A DNA stretch of 64,000 nucleotides from Hibiscus mutabilis (Eukaryota > Streptophyta > Magnoliopsida > Malvales > Malvaceae), in assembly GCA_019671005.1 (NCBI GenBank), contig CM033752.1, positions 27,908,969-27,972,968 of the forward strand, given 5' to 3'. The position numbers were made by a program, and so were the translations under genes. The notes beneath the pieces are model-generated. The model did no database searches and was not told the DNA's origin. It saw only the letters and a list, made by a program, of their open reading frames with translations. Positions 23,768 to 35,154 of this stretch are shown one piece after another. Position 1 is the stretch's first letter; each line of letters opens with the position of its first letter.

Positions 23768-26511
23768 TGTAGTACCCCATTTTTTGGTTTGTGACTAATT
23801 TGCAAAGAATTGAAAGTTGGTGGTCTTAGTTCGGTGACTAAAATGTAAAATGTTAAAGTTGGGTGATCAAAGTGAAAAGTTGAGAAAAATTCAAGGACCA
23901 ACATGGTAATTTTCCCAATAATTATTTTTATTCTATAAATTAATAGATCACATAAGGGTGTGAATCGAATATAAAATTGTTGATTCGATTCGATGTTTCT
24001 ATTATTGGGAAATTTTAGTTAAAAGTTTAAATAGAATTCGGGTAATCGTATGAGCTCGGAATGTGATGAAATTTTGAAGGGAGTCATAAAAGGACTTGAA
24101 GAATATGACATTTTGTTTTTAAATCATTTTTAATCGATTTAGATTCGATTGAAGATAGTATTTTGAAATAGTGCAGAAATGACATTTTTGTGAATAAATG
24201 GATTCATTAATGGCATTTTAGTCATTTTGCCCTTACTTTTTAATCAAAAATAATTATGGAAAAGTGAAAAGGTTAGGTGTCAACACCTAATTGGTCATAA
24301 TTAAGGGGCAAAATGGTAATTTCACTATTGATGAAGATTTTTATATTAGATTTAAAGGATTAAAATGCCATTTGTCATGTTAATTTAATGAAGAAAAAGC
24401 TAGAAATTTTCTCTCATCTTCTTCCTCAATTCGAAAATACCATAGCCAAGGTAAGGAAATTTTTTATTCAATTTTTGGCTTGATTCGATTAGTTTTTGGT
24501 TCAATACATGAAATAGAAAATTAATCTCCATTGAATTCTCTTTCATTTGGTATAATTTTTGAGTGGTTTCCATGCTTATATGTTGAGATTGGAGATTAGA
24601 GTTTATGAAGAGCAAGATGAGATTTCATGTTTTAAGGATTGTTTTAGTTAGATTTAAAGTTGCGATGATGTTACTTTCATGATATGATGAAATTTCCATG
24701 GATTTTGGTGTTAGATATTAATTGGGAATATTGAAAAATTAGGGGAAACTCTTGCAAAATTTTTATTTGAATTAAAAAATGATGTTAGAAGCTTGAATAT
24801 GGTATTTGGAGGTTGAATTTATGCTTGAATCAAGTTGGAAAAAATTTTGGAGAGTGACCCTTGGTATTCGGCATGTAGGGAAATATTCGAGGAAAATTTT
24901 AATTGCACTATTGTGGAAGTTTGTAAAGTGTTGAGGACTAAATTGTAAAGTTGGGAAAATGTGTGATTTAAATGGAAAGTTGTTTTGAAATTGAAGTTGT
25001 TTAATAGAGGATCATTTTGAAAGGTTTGGAAGTATAAGGGTTAACATTTATGTTGGAAAATAGGATCAGTAATGAAATTATAAGTAGGAATATTATTATT
25101 ATTCCTAATGTATATTAAAGTTATAATGATACTAACATATACTTGAATTGTATATGTTGGTGAATTGTTGTAGATCATAATCGTAATCCAATCTGGGAGC
25201 CGAGCAATTCTAAAGACAAGGAAAAAGTGCAAAAGTGAAGCTGTGTATAAGGGTAAAACTTTCTAGTGAGGCAACAGGTGAGTGCATTTCTACTATTTTA
25301 TTTGATATGAGAAAGACTTGCGATGAGTCTATCTCGAATGTCAATTCACAAATGATATCTTTTCAATGATTTTTGAAAAGAACTATGAATGATTTTCGGG
25401 TATGAACTGCCCAATGCACTTTTATATGATACTATGAAATGTTCATATCTTTTTGATATTTTAAATAAGTGAAAGATATATGATAGTGAATGTAAAGCCC
25501 ATTGTTTGCATTATGAGATTTCTTGGTATAATTGGCATGCCAATGAGTTGGGAGTATAATCGCACAGTGATGTTGTATAAGTGTACAACAGTTATTAAGT
25601 GAACAATGATGTTGTGTTCTACAGCTATGACCTAGTGATGCAGTATAAGTTTACAGCAGTTATATGGTGATAAAGTGATACAATATTTTATTTTGGCACA
25701 ACAAATTAGTTGATGCCTCACATGTGCATACTCAATAGTGACTCGCATACCATACATTCTCATTTATCTTACATTGGGCTATGATTTAAATAACAGTGAA
25801 AAATGTAAATGAAACGATTGAGTGAAGTGATATTAATTTTTGAAAAGTAGTTTTTGGTATGAACTGTCTTATTTACATAAACTATTATTTTTCAATGTTA
25901 TTTATTGAATCATTTATTATAAAGTTTAATTGAAATGATAGTTGCCTCACTAAGTTTGTACTTATCATGTGAATCTTTCATGCGTAGGTAAAAGAACGTA
26001 AGAAGTAAGGAGCTGTAAAGGAAGACATCATCTCTTCAAAATGTGGTACATCATTATCAGTAAGACATCCCCGATGTCTCTTTTTGATATTATTAGTTGG
26101 CATGTATCTTATAAATGTTTTGGGTTATTTTGATAAGAAAATGTTTTGAAATGGTTGTAATGTTATAAACGAATATGGATACTTATAGTGGATATTATTG
26201 ATTAAGTATCTCTGAAATCCTATTTTATTATCTATTCAAATGATTTTTAATTTAAGCAATTCTTAGGCAGTTTATTTAATTATATATATTAGAATTGAAC
26301 TGCCATGTTGCTACCTGAATCTAGGTTCAGATTGAACTTAGAAATATTATTTTTAAATTTTACGCGATCAAATTTCTTTTAGAAAATGGTAAATTATTTA
26401 TATTTGAAAGAAACAAAATTTTACCGATTTTTGAAATAAGAACTATTGTGCAAGTATCATGTGACATCTCTATCTCGTATTCAGTGATGGATACGGGTAA
26501 AGGGTGTTACA
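23768..26511 (+). repeat. 3' LTR of inner chromovirus
   Basis: It starts tgtagtacccc and ends gggtgttaca. Relative to the 5' LTR it lacks about 60 bases near 24900 (present at about 17310-17390). Confidence 0.9.
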
Positions 26512-27901
26512 ATATGTTTTGATTAATTTCAAGAATTCTAGTTACTTTATTTTATTAAAATGATAACATGGTTTTTGTATAAGTTATATGATATTTTACA
26601 GGCAAAGAAAAAGTTAGTACATAATGAGGTATGAACTGCTCTAATATGTTTTGTTATGGCAAATTGTTATTGAATAATGGTGATATATGAATTGTTTATA
26701 CATGATGATTTACAAGTATATGATATGGATTTTTTGCCCAAGTAATGATAGAGAGTTATAGTATAGTGGCTTTCCATTAGATGTCCAGTAGTCAAGGACT
26801 ACGTGTAGCTATACACTGATCTTCGGATCCTATATGTTTATCAGCACTTATGTGCCTATATGATGCCGACACTTATGTGTCTATATGTTTATCGTCACTT
26901 TGGTGACCATTGCTTAATGAGTACAGACCTTGCATACTTTAGTTTCTCTTTATACAATTCTTGAGCCAATTACAAAGTTAAAGTATATGAAAATCACCAT
27001 TTTCTTATATATGATGGTTTTGAACTAAAAGAAGATTTATTATGGTCTTGCTTAACCATGTTTTCATTTATTTTATTACTTGATTTTATGATTACTTATA
27101 ATGCCTAACTAAGTTATACTTAGTGTGTGTATTTTGCTTGTGCACACGTAGGTTGATCACGTGGTTCGTAAGCAAGAACATTTTGGCATCACCCCGAGAT
27201 CGAAGGGAAATTACAGGTTGTCTTAGTAATGCTTTGACATCCGATATCATATTTTGAGTAGTGGCATGTATAATAATGAATTTGCATATTTTGTGTAAAT
27301 GAGATTTTAAACTACTCATTAGTTTGTATGTTTATAACTTAAATATGGCTTAGAATCACTAGTATGTGATTTGAGATGGTTTATGGGTAGTTAGTAAGCT
27401 TATGATGCAAATAAACGAAAACTGTCCAGAAACTCTATTTTAGGAAGTAAGTTTGAAAATTTTGCCATAAATTCCATAGATTGAATTAGAAAATGAAACT
27501 TATATTTATGAACTAAAAATTGAGTCTAGTTTCTTTTAAAACAAACGGTGACTGATTTCGAGTTCTGTGTAAAAAGTTATGAAGTTTTATTCGATGATAG
27601 GTTAGAAAAACAAGACAGCAGATTTTTCGCAAGACTGCACTGTGACGTGAATTTAACATTTTCTTTGAATTTTTCTTTAATAAATTTGAATTAATAATTT
27701 ACATGGTTTGAAAGCTTGATGAATCTAGCTTAATTAGAAATTTACAGAATGAACTTTGGGTGTCTATAAAATTTTATAAAAAGTTTTGTTTAGAGACAGT
27801 GCGAGCTGCCAATTTTATTTGAAGTGGTGAAAATTGTTTAAACTTGTTTTGTGACATCATCGACTCGTGTTTGGTAACAAATATGGGAAGAGGGTGTTAC
27901 A
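26512..27901 (+). repeat. 3' LTR of outer chromovirus, second segment
   Basis: It begins with the duplicated atatg and continues the outer LTR, aligning with 10134-11519. It ends ggtgttaca at 27901, followed by the target duplication tcgat. Confidence 0.9.
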
Positions 27902-28306
27902 TCGATGGTGGTACCGCTGATACTGGTGAACTCGTCTCAACGAGATGAACATAATGACAGTGGAGGCTTCGACAACGGACGGTCAAATCTCTATAGATCA
28001 GAGTTCAAAGTTTGATGAGAAAGAGAGAAAAGAGGGAGAAGGTGATGAAAATGTAGAGAGAAATAAGGGATTTAAAATCTAATTTTTCTCCCTCTCACTC
28101 CCTCCTTTTAATTCAAAACATATTTATCCAAAACACAACAGTATATTCACACCCAAAATCCTCGATCTTTCAACCTTACACAAGAAGGTCACACTTACTT
28201 AAAATTTAATCCTCCCAAAACCCCATTCCATTAATTAAATACTTGAATTAAATATTCGACCCGAGATCTAATACCAGATGATCGATCCAAAAATTGGATC
28301 GTTACA
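27902..28306 (-). repeat. Family A copy 2, 3' LTR, second segment
   Basis: It resumes with tcgatggtggta, matching the uninterrupted sibling at about 3988, and ends ggatcgttaca at 28306. In element orientation this is the start of the LTR. Confidence 0.85.
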
Positions 28307-28326
28307 ACTCTCCCCTCCTAAAAAGA
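28307..28326 (-). other. Polypurine tract of family A copy 2
   Basis: On the plus strand the bases after the LTR read actctcccctcctaaaaag. On the minus strand this is a purine run ctttttaggaggggagagt ending at the LTR, which is the expected polypurine tract and fixes the element as minus-strand. Confidence 0.8.
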
Positions 28327-31257
28327 AATTTTTTCTTCGAAATTCTATCCATAAACCAATAAAGATGCTCAAACCCTTACAACTTTTAGACGTTCTCAAG
28401 GATTTCCCGCTGCACTACTCTGATCTCCACAACACTTGTCAAATATAACCCTTGTCTTATAACAATACAAGCATAATCTCAACTAATTCTTTCTTTTAGA
28501 AGGAATCCATCTTCGATCAGTATGTTACAAATGACAAATAGAACCCAACGGTACCCCAACAAAATTGTCACACAAAAACGTTATTAAGGAACTTAACTTA
28601 TGTTGTAGAACCCAAAAGGTTGTTGAACAACAAAATCCTCCCGCAACTCCGTATGATCTAAAAGAACAGGAGGTTAAATGGTCGTTGCATCCAAAACAAA
28701 ACAATTCTTCTCGTGGTGACTCCTTGAAAGAGACTTTAACCTTGATGGCACCCCATATCTAAAGCTTCGCTTACCCGGTGCAAGACTTCTGAAAATGAAC
28801 GATATCTTAACTCGCCTCAAGAACTTACCTTAAACTCGGCATGATAACTCACATCAGCAACTAAAATAGCTCATAAAAACTTGGTCCACACAAGATTTAT
28901 TACACTACAAACTATATCATGTCTGCAAAACACGTCATCTATACTCTTACTTGAATCCATCATCACAAGAAATCCCACCAAGACATAAGGTTCCATGAAA
29001 AACCTCGAATCTTGAGACAAAAGGTAACATGTAACACTATAGTGTCGTATAACCCAACCCACAAAAAAACAAGCACACTTCTTATTTGGATCTCACTTTT
29101 GCTGAAAATATCAAACAGTACCCATCAAGAACTATATCATTACTCAACATAATCCCAATGAAACTATGCACTTACAATTCTTTTACAAGGTCCACGGTCA
29201 TTTGTTTAACTTCCACTGATGAATATCGAAGCATCACAACAATTTTAAGAAATTCAATGTTTGATTACCAATCTAATGGCAAGTTAAACACTTATCACTA
29301 TCTTAGGCACACAACTCCACACTGACTCCCAAAACACGCGGTGAATGTTTGGTACAAATTGTCGCTCTCAAAATTCACCGTCTACTGACCACTATACTAT
29401 ATAGAATAAATATCTTACCTTGGTACCTTTTTCTCTAAATAACCCACAAGAAGATCTCAAAGTCCATCAAAAACCATCAAACCTAAACTCAATCACAAGA
29501 CTATATCATTTTAATGGCAATCAAATGCTACTTCCCACGTCTTCCAAAGTTACCCAATCCTCATCTTAGTGCTTACTCAAAATACATGGGTACTGGTACT
29601 GACCGATCAGTACTGACACTAGATGAATCGAGTACCGGTATGGCATTAGTACTCTCTTACATGACCATTACTTGTGATTTCTTGATCACCCCACATGGGC
29701 ATCATTATACTATAACCCGAACTCACTTCGTATAACCCATCACCTATTCAAGTTCACTTTACCTAGGTGGTGATCAATCACATGATTAACAGCTCTTAAT
29801 TACTTCGACCCTAGTTGTTGTCCAAATCTCAAATTCCTTAAAGATCAAGTACACAACTTTCACACTATTGGGGTAGGCAAACCCTTCCATCTTCTTGCAC
29901 AAAAACACTGAGAAAACAATAAATCATCTATGAAGATCTTAAAATCTTACTCGACTTTAATCGAGTCAACACCACTATCATAACCAAAATGATCTCACGC
30001 AACCTAGATCTCCACTGATGTTCCTGGGTTTGCCTTAAAGAAACTGTGATACAAATCAAAAGCATTTACGAAGTCTAAAACCCTTGCCTCCTTAATTGAT
30101 TGCATGGTAACCAAACTCTCCCACATACAAGGTCATTAAGGTAATTATCTTTCCAACTCTCATCTTTTCATATTCCTTATACATTCACATATGTCACACA
30201 AGCATCAAACTTATGTTCGAGGGACAACACAGTGGCCCAACCCTATCATCGTTAAAACATCTGAAACATCATTACAGACATCAAGCGTTACCACAACAGA
30301 CCTTAAAGAGAGAAATCCTCATTCCAAAAATTATTTCAAAACTACAAGCCTCTAACACTTTAACCGCAACCATCTTATTCTCAAACCAAATCCTAGAAAA
30401 ATACATAGGTGCTTCGTAATCGGTTACACGAGTCATCTACCTTAGGAGACATGTAACCTTCTTTCACTACCATTTAATGAACTAGCAACAGATCAAGCAT
30501 TACCCCAACAGAACAACTTCTTACTAACGAATAAGCTCGATTCTCCCTTGGGCGAAACACTCAGACAAAAGAAACCTCGAGCACAACCCTCGACATTACT
30601 GGCTAGCATCGCTCGTGATGAACCAAAGCAATTTCCAAGGTGCAATAATTCTTTAGAAGATAGCTTTATCAAACATGTAGAACATCTAACTTCAGCCAAA
30701 CTCTAACGGACCAGTGGATCTCAGATTCAGTATCTCTGAGAAATACCTTTGAAAAAGGTGATGATACTTTCCAAGTATCAACGAGACTCCTTTTTACGCA
30801 AATGAAGGGTCTTCCAACCAACGTGCATCCATTGATCGATTTCGGAAGTGAGTTATCCATGCCCACAACATAAACGTTATTTACACATAACAATGAAGAT
30901 TTTTTGCCTCAACATCTCATAACATATCCGAAGGCTTTAGAGCGTCTACAACACTCAACGAAGACACCATACATGTGGCGAGAGAATGACATATCCTTGA
31001 CTCTAACATTATTCAACTAACTCGCATCTTAACATTCTGCGGCAACGTCGCCCCCGGTATCGCTCCAATAAGTGGCTCAACACTTAACTCGACCCTCTCA
31101 GTCATGATCGTAACCATCTTAGCATCGTAACATTGAACACACCATCAGGATTCTAGTCTTAAGGAGTACAAACTTCATTTAAGGGTCTGTATTCACTAGA
31201 CACCTTACTAAAACACCTAAACCCACCCCGGGGTTTCCTAGAACCAGCTAAACCTAA

Positions 31258-31269
31258 GTTCTAAAACCA
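31258..31269 (-). other. Decayed primer binding site of family A copy 2
   Basis: On the minus strand the bases after the 5' LTR read tggttttagaac and then ttaggtttag. The chromoviruses here have tggtatcagagc and then tgcaggtttag at the same offset. Three mismatches in 12 suggest a decayed methionine-type site. Confidence 0.6.
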
Positions 31270-31274
31270 TTAAA

Positions 31275-31386
31275 CGTAACACCCTTAACCCGGATTTCAT
31301 ATTTAGGCCTCAAGTCTAACCTAAAACTATAAAACTTCTTAAACAAAGTTTAGCCCAACAAGATAATTCTCAAAAACATTTAAAGC
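31275..31386 (-). repeat. Family A copy 2, 5' LTR, terminal segment
   Basis: The first 112 plus-strand bases of the right LTR (cgtaacacccttaacccgga). It is cut after aaagc (31382-31386) by the Ogre-like element and resumes at 44077. Confidence 0.85.
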
Positions 31387-34300
31387 TGTAATCACTCATT
31401 TTTATCCGGTTTGTAAATATTATTAACGTATTAGTATAATAATTAATAATGTATTATTATTGCATGTATACATGTTATATTATATGTTTACTATATATGT
31501 GATTAATGTGTATAAAATATGTGTGTAATATGTGTAAGTGCATGCATATTATACATACTATGTACGGTGTATGTATGTCACATGTCACGTACGTTTTAAT
31601 AGTTTATATATGTGCTAGGGTGTATTTGGTTATACTTATTTTGTGTGTATAAGATGCATGTATGTGTGTGCTTGGGTGTATGTGATATATATGTGGTTTG
31701 TATGTGCATGTACTATGTATGTTTGTAGTATGTATAATGTTTGTATACTTATATTAATTAGGTGTGTGAGCAAATATATGTATATGTGTGTTTGAATGTT
31801 ATATGGTATATGTTAATTTGCATGTATGGTTATATGTACATAAATTATATATGTGTATATGTTATTATTATAGTATTATTATTATTATTATTATTGGGTT
31901 CAAAAAATATATATAACAGATCTAAAATATAAAACCCATTTATAATAACAGTCCAAGTCCACATAATATTACAAAAAACCCAAAAATATAATATAATTTA
32001 CAAGGCCCATTTTGGCCTGACCCAATATTGTAAAAACCCTAAAACCCTATCTAATATCCTATCTTTTCCTTGCAGCCGTCACCCTCCCAACTGTTGGATC
32101 AAGATTTGATCCAACGGTCCAGATGACACTAAGATGATCCAGCTGGAGCGCTTGTAATTCACCCCCGGGACTGCTCGTCTCCCACTCGCGCGTGCAACGA
32201 ACGCGCGAGACCGTTCATTCTCCCTCTGCCATGTGTCGAGATCAAATGTAGGTTTGCTCATTCCAAGGCCAGATCTAGGCCGTTCATTCCCCATGCAATC
32301 ACAGTTGTTAGATCAGATCTGATCCAACAGACGTGAGTGGATCTGGCAGGGGACACCACCACCATGACTCTCTCCACGCCGACACCACTCCGCCGTACCA
32401 CCAACTCAACCATCGCGCTTAGAGAACGTGCAAAACACCAAAACAATGGATTATCAGTACCCAAAAATCAGATCAGACGTATTTTCATGTATGGTTTTCT
32501 ACCAAAAAACTCAGATGAGAGCAATATATGTAAACGAACTAAAAGTGTAAAAGGGGATCAGTTTCCAAAAAAAAATACAAAAAGAAAAATAGAGTTTCGT
32601 GGGTAATCCTTCTTCTTCTTTCCTCCTTCATGCATGTATATTTCCCAAAAAAAAGATAATATGAAAAAAGATAGGATGCGAGTCTACCTTCGCCGTCGGT
32701 CCATTCTCTGGTGAGAAGCCCTTGTAGGGGTGAATCGGAGTAGGATGATGGCGTTAAAGGGGATGGGTCATTTCAAGAAAGTTTTTCTTTCAAATTGGGT
32801 TCGGTTTTTTTTATATCTAGGGGGATGGTTGTTTTTTTTCTAACATCTAAGGGGAGATCTGGTTTATACGTGACAAAGGGGTTGTTTTGGGTCGACCTAA
32901 GGGTTTTCCGTCGCCGAGTAACGGTGGCCGGCAGTGGTTCAGGTTATTTTTTGGGCGGCCGTTTCTTCTGGAAAAACAAAGGAGAGAGCTCTCTCTCTTA
33001 AGGGTAAAAAAATGAAGGGAAAATGAGATCAGGGGCCAGATAATTGGGTTTTATAGACCCGAAATAAAAATAAAATGGTCTAAATGCATCATAAATCCTC
33101 CCTTGTCCCCAATATTTTCGTTTTGAGCTCGTCGCATGGGTCAATTACAATTTCGGTCATTTTTCTTTTCTGTTTTACTTCAATTTGATCACTAAATTAA
33201 CCGAAATCATATTTTCAATGGTTAAATTACCGCATCAGCCATTCCGTGATTTCAATATTTTCAAAGCCATCTTCCCGCATGGGTTTATTACAAGTTTGGT
33301 CCATCACAAGTTGATTCCATTTTATAATTCGATCTTTAAATGTGTCTTTTGTTCTTTTAATTTTTGCCCTCTATTTTTCTTGTTAATGCAATTCGGTCCT
33401 CTTTCATGTTTAGATATTTATGTCATTTTTATCATGTTTTAACACGTTCATGTCATTCATTTGGTGCTTGTATGTGTTTTATACCATGATTAATTTATGT
33501 CTTTGTAATATGTGTATTAAAGTATGGTATATCTCGTTTCCATATCTTATTTTTTCTATTCATGTCGTATATACATTTGTCTCGTGCTATGTTTCGGTTT
33601 AGTTAGTATGTATGTTTGTGTGTACCCTTTTTTATCTCTTTTGTCTTTAGGATTATATGTTAGTGTTTTTTTTACAATGTGTTGTTTTATTGTATTGTGA
33701 TGTGATGTGATGTGTGCAAAAAATGCCATGTATATGCTTTAATTGTATTATCATGACATTGATGTTCCATTAATCTAGCATCATGTTATTTATATCATGC
33801 ACGTGTTTTAGTTGTGTATCGTATTTATGTAGCTAGGCATGTTAGATTTAATTAATTAATTTTGGAAAGCATGTTCTTCCCCTTTTTTGTGTTTATGCGC
33901 ATGTTTTTATTATTGTGATATGTTATGTTCATGCATTCAATTATTTTGTTTAAATTTTGTAATATTCATATTTTTATGTCCATTAAATTGTCATGTTAAT
34001 GTGATTTGTTTGTTTTATATTTTGCTTCCTAAGATTACATCTCGAGATATATAAATTGTCAATGTGGTGCCCTTTTATCCTAGCATAAACGGGGCCAGTA
34101 TCAGGTGTAGTGATAGTGGTTGGGCGTTTACTCTCGGATAACGGGGCCTTTAAAATCTACTCGCACTTATAACCGAATCTTAATTTAATCGTCACTTTAA
34201 TCCAGAAAGTTTAATTTTAATAAAGCGGTAATTATTAAAGTACCAATTTTGGGCGGTGTGGGGGTGCTAATCCTTCCCCATCCGTAACTGACTCTCGAAC

Positions 34301-34481
34301 CCCAACAGTTTTCAAATCTCTGGTTTTTTATGGTGTCCGGCCTACCTAAGTGGCCGGTGGCGACTCCATTTTCTTAAATAAAACACGGGTTTCTAAAACC
34401 CCACGGAATAAATATTTTAATACCCGAAAAATCACAAACACTTCGAAAACTCGTTTTTCTAGCGAAACGGATATCGCTATA
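31387..34481 (+). repeat. 5' LTR of Ogre-like element
   Basis: 3095 bases starting tgtaatcactca and ending gatatcgctata. It includes a TTA microsatellite near 31861-31893, a perfect inverted repeat at 32093-32115 and a segment of about 130 bases (about 32201-32335) that the 3' LTR lacks. Plus-strand frames here are not protein genes. Confidence 0.9.
32093..32115 (+). other. Perfect 10-base inverted repeat in the Ogre-like LTR
   Basis: gttggatcaa (32093-32102) pairs with ttgatccaac (32106-32115) across a 3-base gap. It is retained in the 3' LTR near 41828-41852 as a slightly changed copy (gttggaccaa on the left arm). A similar imperfect hairpin occurs near 61987. Confidence 0.7.
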
Positions 34482-34483
34482 GA

Positions 34484-34501
34484 TGGCGACTCTGCTGGGG
34501 A
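34484..34501 (+). other. Primer binding site, tRNA-Arg type
   Basis: tggcgactctgctgggga lies two bases after the LTR. Ogre-like plant elements are known for an arginine-tRNA primer, and this resembles that site; the exact tRNA should be confirmed by alignment. Confidence 0.75.
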
Positions 34502-35154
34502 CAATTTTTTGTTTTTCGAAAACAAGAAGAGAGTAAAGCTTTTTAAAATAACTACCGCTTTATTAATATTAGAAATTCTGGGTTAAAGTGACTATTAAAT
34601 TAACATTCGGTTATAATTGCGCGTTTATTTAACGTATTTAAAATATGGCATATAAACCCGTTTTTTAAGTGGGGGGAAAACGCTAATGCTTTCGTGGAGA
34701 TATCGTTCTCCCGTATGGGCCTAGCAAGTACCTTCGGGGCTCGAGTACCTTATGCTTTCGTAAGGATATCGTTCCTTCGTACGGGCATAAGCGAATGGGC
34801 CCCCCTGAATTGAACCCGGTTGAAAGGAGCCTATAATGGGTGATGATCGGGGGCCTTGCTACTCTTAGTAGAGGACAGCGAGGACAATTCTGGTACCTCA
34901 TAGAACCAAAACTGCATGTAGAGAACACATATAGAAACCCATCCTGTTAGAGCCATGCGGATAACCTAGGTGTCTTAGATGGAATGTAAATAGGATTGCC
35001 TTGTTGTTTATCGCATTTAATTTGCCCATTTATTATGTATTTATCATTTGCGTCCGGTACTGACTTGTTTTCTTTTTTGTTTTATTTTTGCATATCATCG
35101 CATTCACATTACACAGGGCATTAATTCCCGAGTGGTTTCTCCCATAATAGAAGA
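34502..35154 (+). other. Leader of Ogre-like element
   Basis: Untranslated region before the first ORF. It contains a 66-base-spaced direct repeat beginning atgctttcg (34686 and 34752), each continuing with gatatcgtt and then a gtacgggc-like end. No gene was found. Confidence 0.6.

Larger units (their letters stand above)
16192..26511 (+). mobile_element. Inner Ty3/gypsy chromovirus (Tekay/Del-like), structurally complete but decayed
   Basis: A 10.3 kb element running from tgtaatacccc (16192) to gggtgttaca (26511), flanked by the duplication atatg (16187-16191 and 26512-26516). The uninterrupted 5' LTR of the outer element near 10115-10140 shows the empty site. The order is LTR, tRNA-Met primer site, gag, protease, reverse transcriptase, RNase H, integrase, chromodomain, polypurine tract, LTR. 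The coding region has about a dozen stops or shifts. LTRs are 2809 and 2744 bases, with roughly 16 differences in the first 235 by eye. It is related to, but clearly distinct from, the outer host element. Confidence 0.92.
8364..27901 (+). mobile_element. Outer Ty3/gypsy chromovirus (Tekay/Del-like), internally deleted, hosting a second element
   Basis: The element begins tgtaatacccc at 8364 and ends gggtgttaca at 27901. It is flanked by the 5-base duplication tcgat (8359-8363 and 27902-27906), and related family A LTRs show the empty site. It has a methionine-tRNA-type primer site, a fused Gag-integrase-chromodomain reading frame, a polypurine tract and LTRs of about 3.2 kb. Protease, reverse transcriptase and most of RNase H are missing. 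The 3' LTR is split at 16192 by the inner chromovirus. In the first ~240 bases the LTRs differ at about 14 sites by eye. Confidence 0.9.
28307..31274 (-). other. Family A copy 2 internal region, no recognised coding
   Basis: About 3 kb on the minus strand between polypurine tract and primer site. The longest minus frames (28871-29062, 30493-30699, 30669-30893) resemble no Gag, protease, reverse transcriptase or integrase motif I know, and are not kept open in copy 1. Compared with copy 1 about 350 bases are missing near 30575, between two cctcg motifs, suggesting a short-repeat-mediated deletion. A cluster of gtaccggta-like motifs lies at about 29585-29645. It may be a non-autonomous LTR derivative or the remains of a very old coding region. 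Confidence 0.65.

Noticed and set aside
32337..32606. 89-residue plus-strand frame, with an equal-length copy at 41942-42211
   Set aside because: Preserved in both places only because they are the two LTRs of a young element. The sequence has no domain.
33185..33602. Hydrophobic Cys/Phe-rich frames resembling membrane proteins
   Set aside because: T-rich LTR sequence. Near-copies at 42790-43207 lie in the partner LTR, and length and start differ between them.
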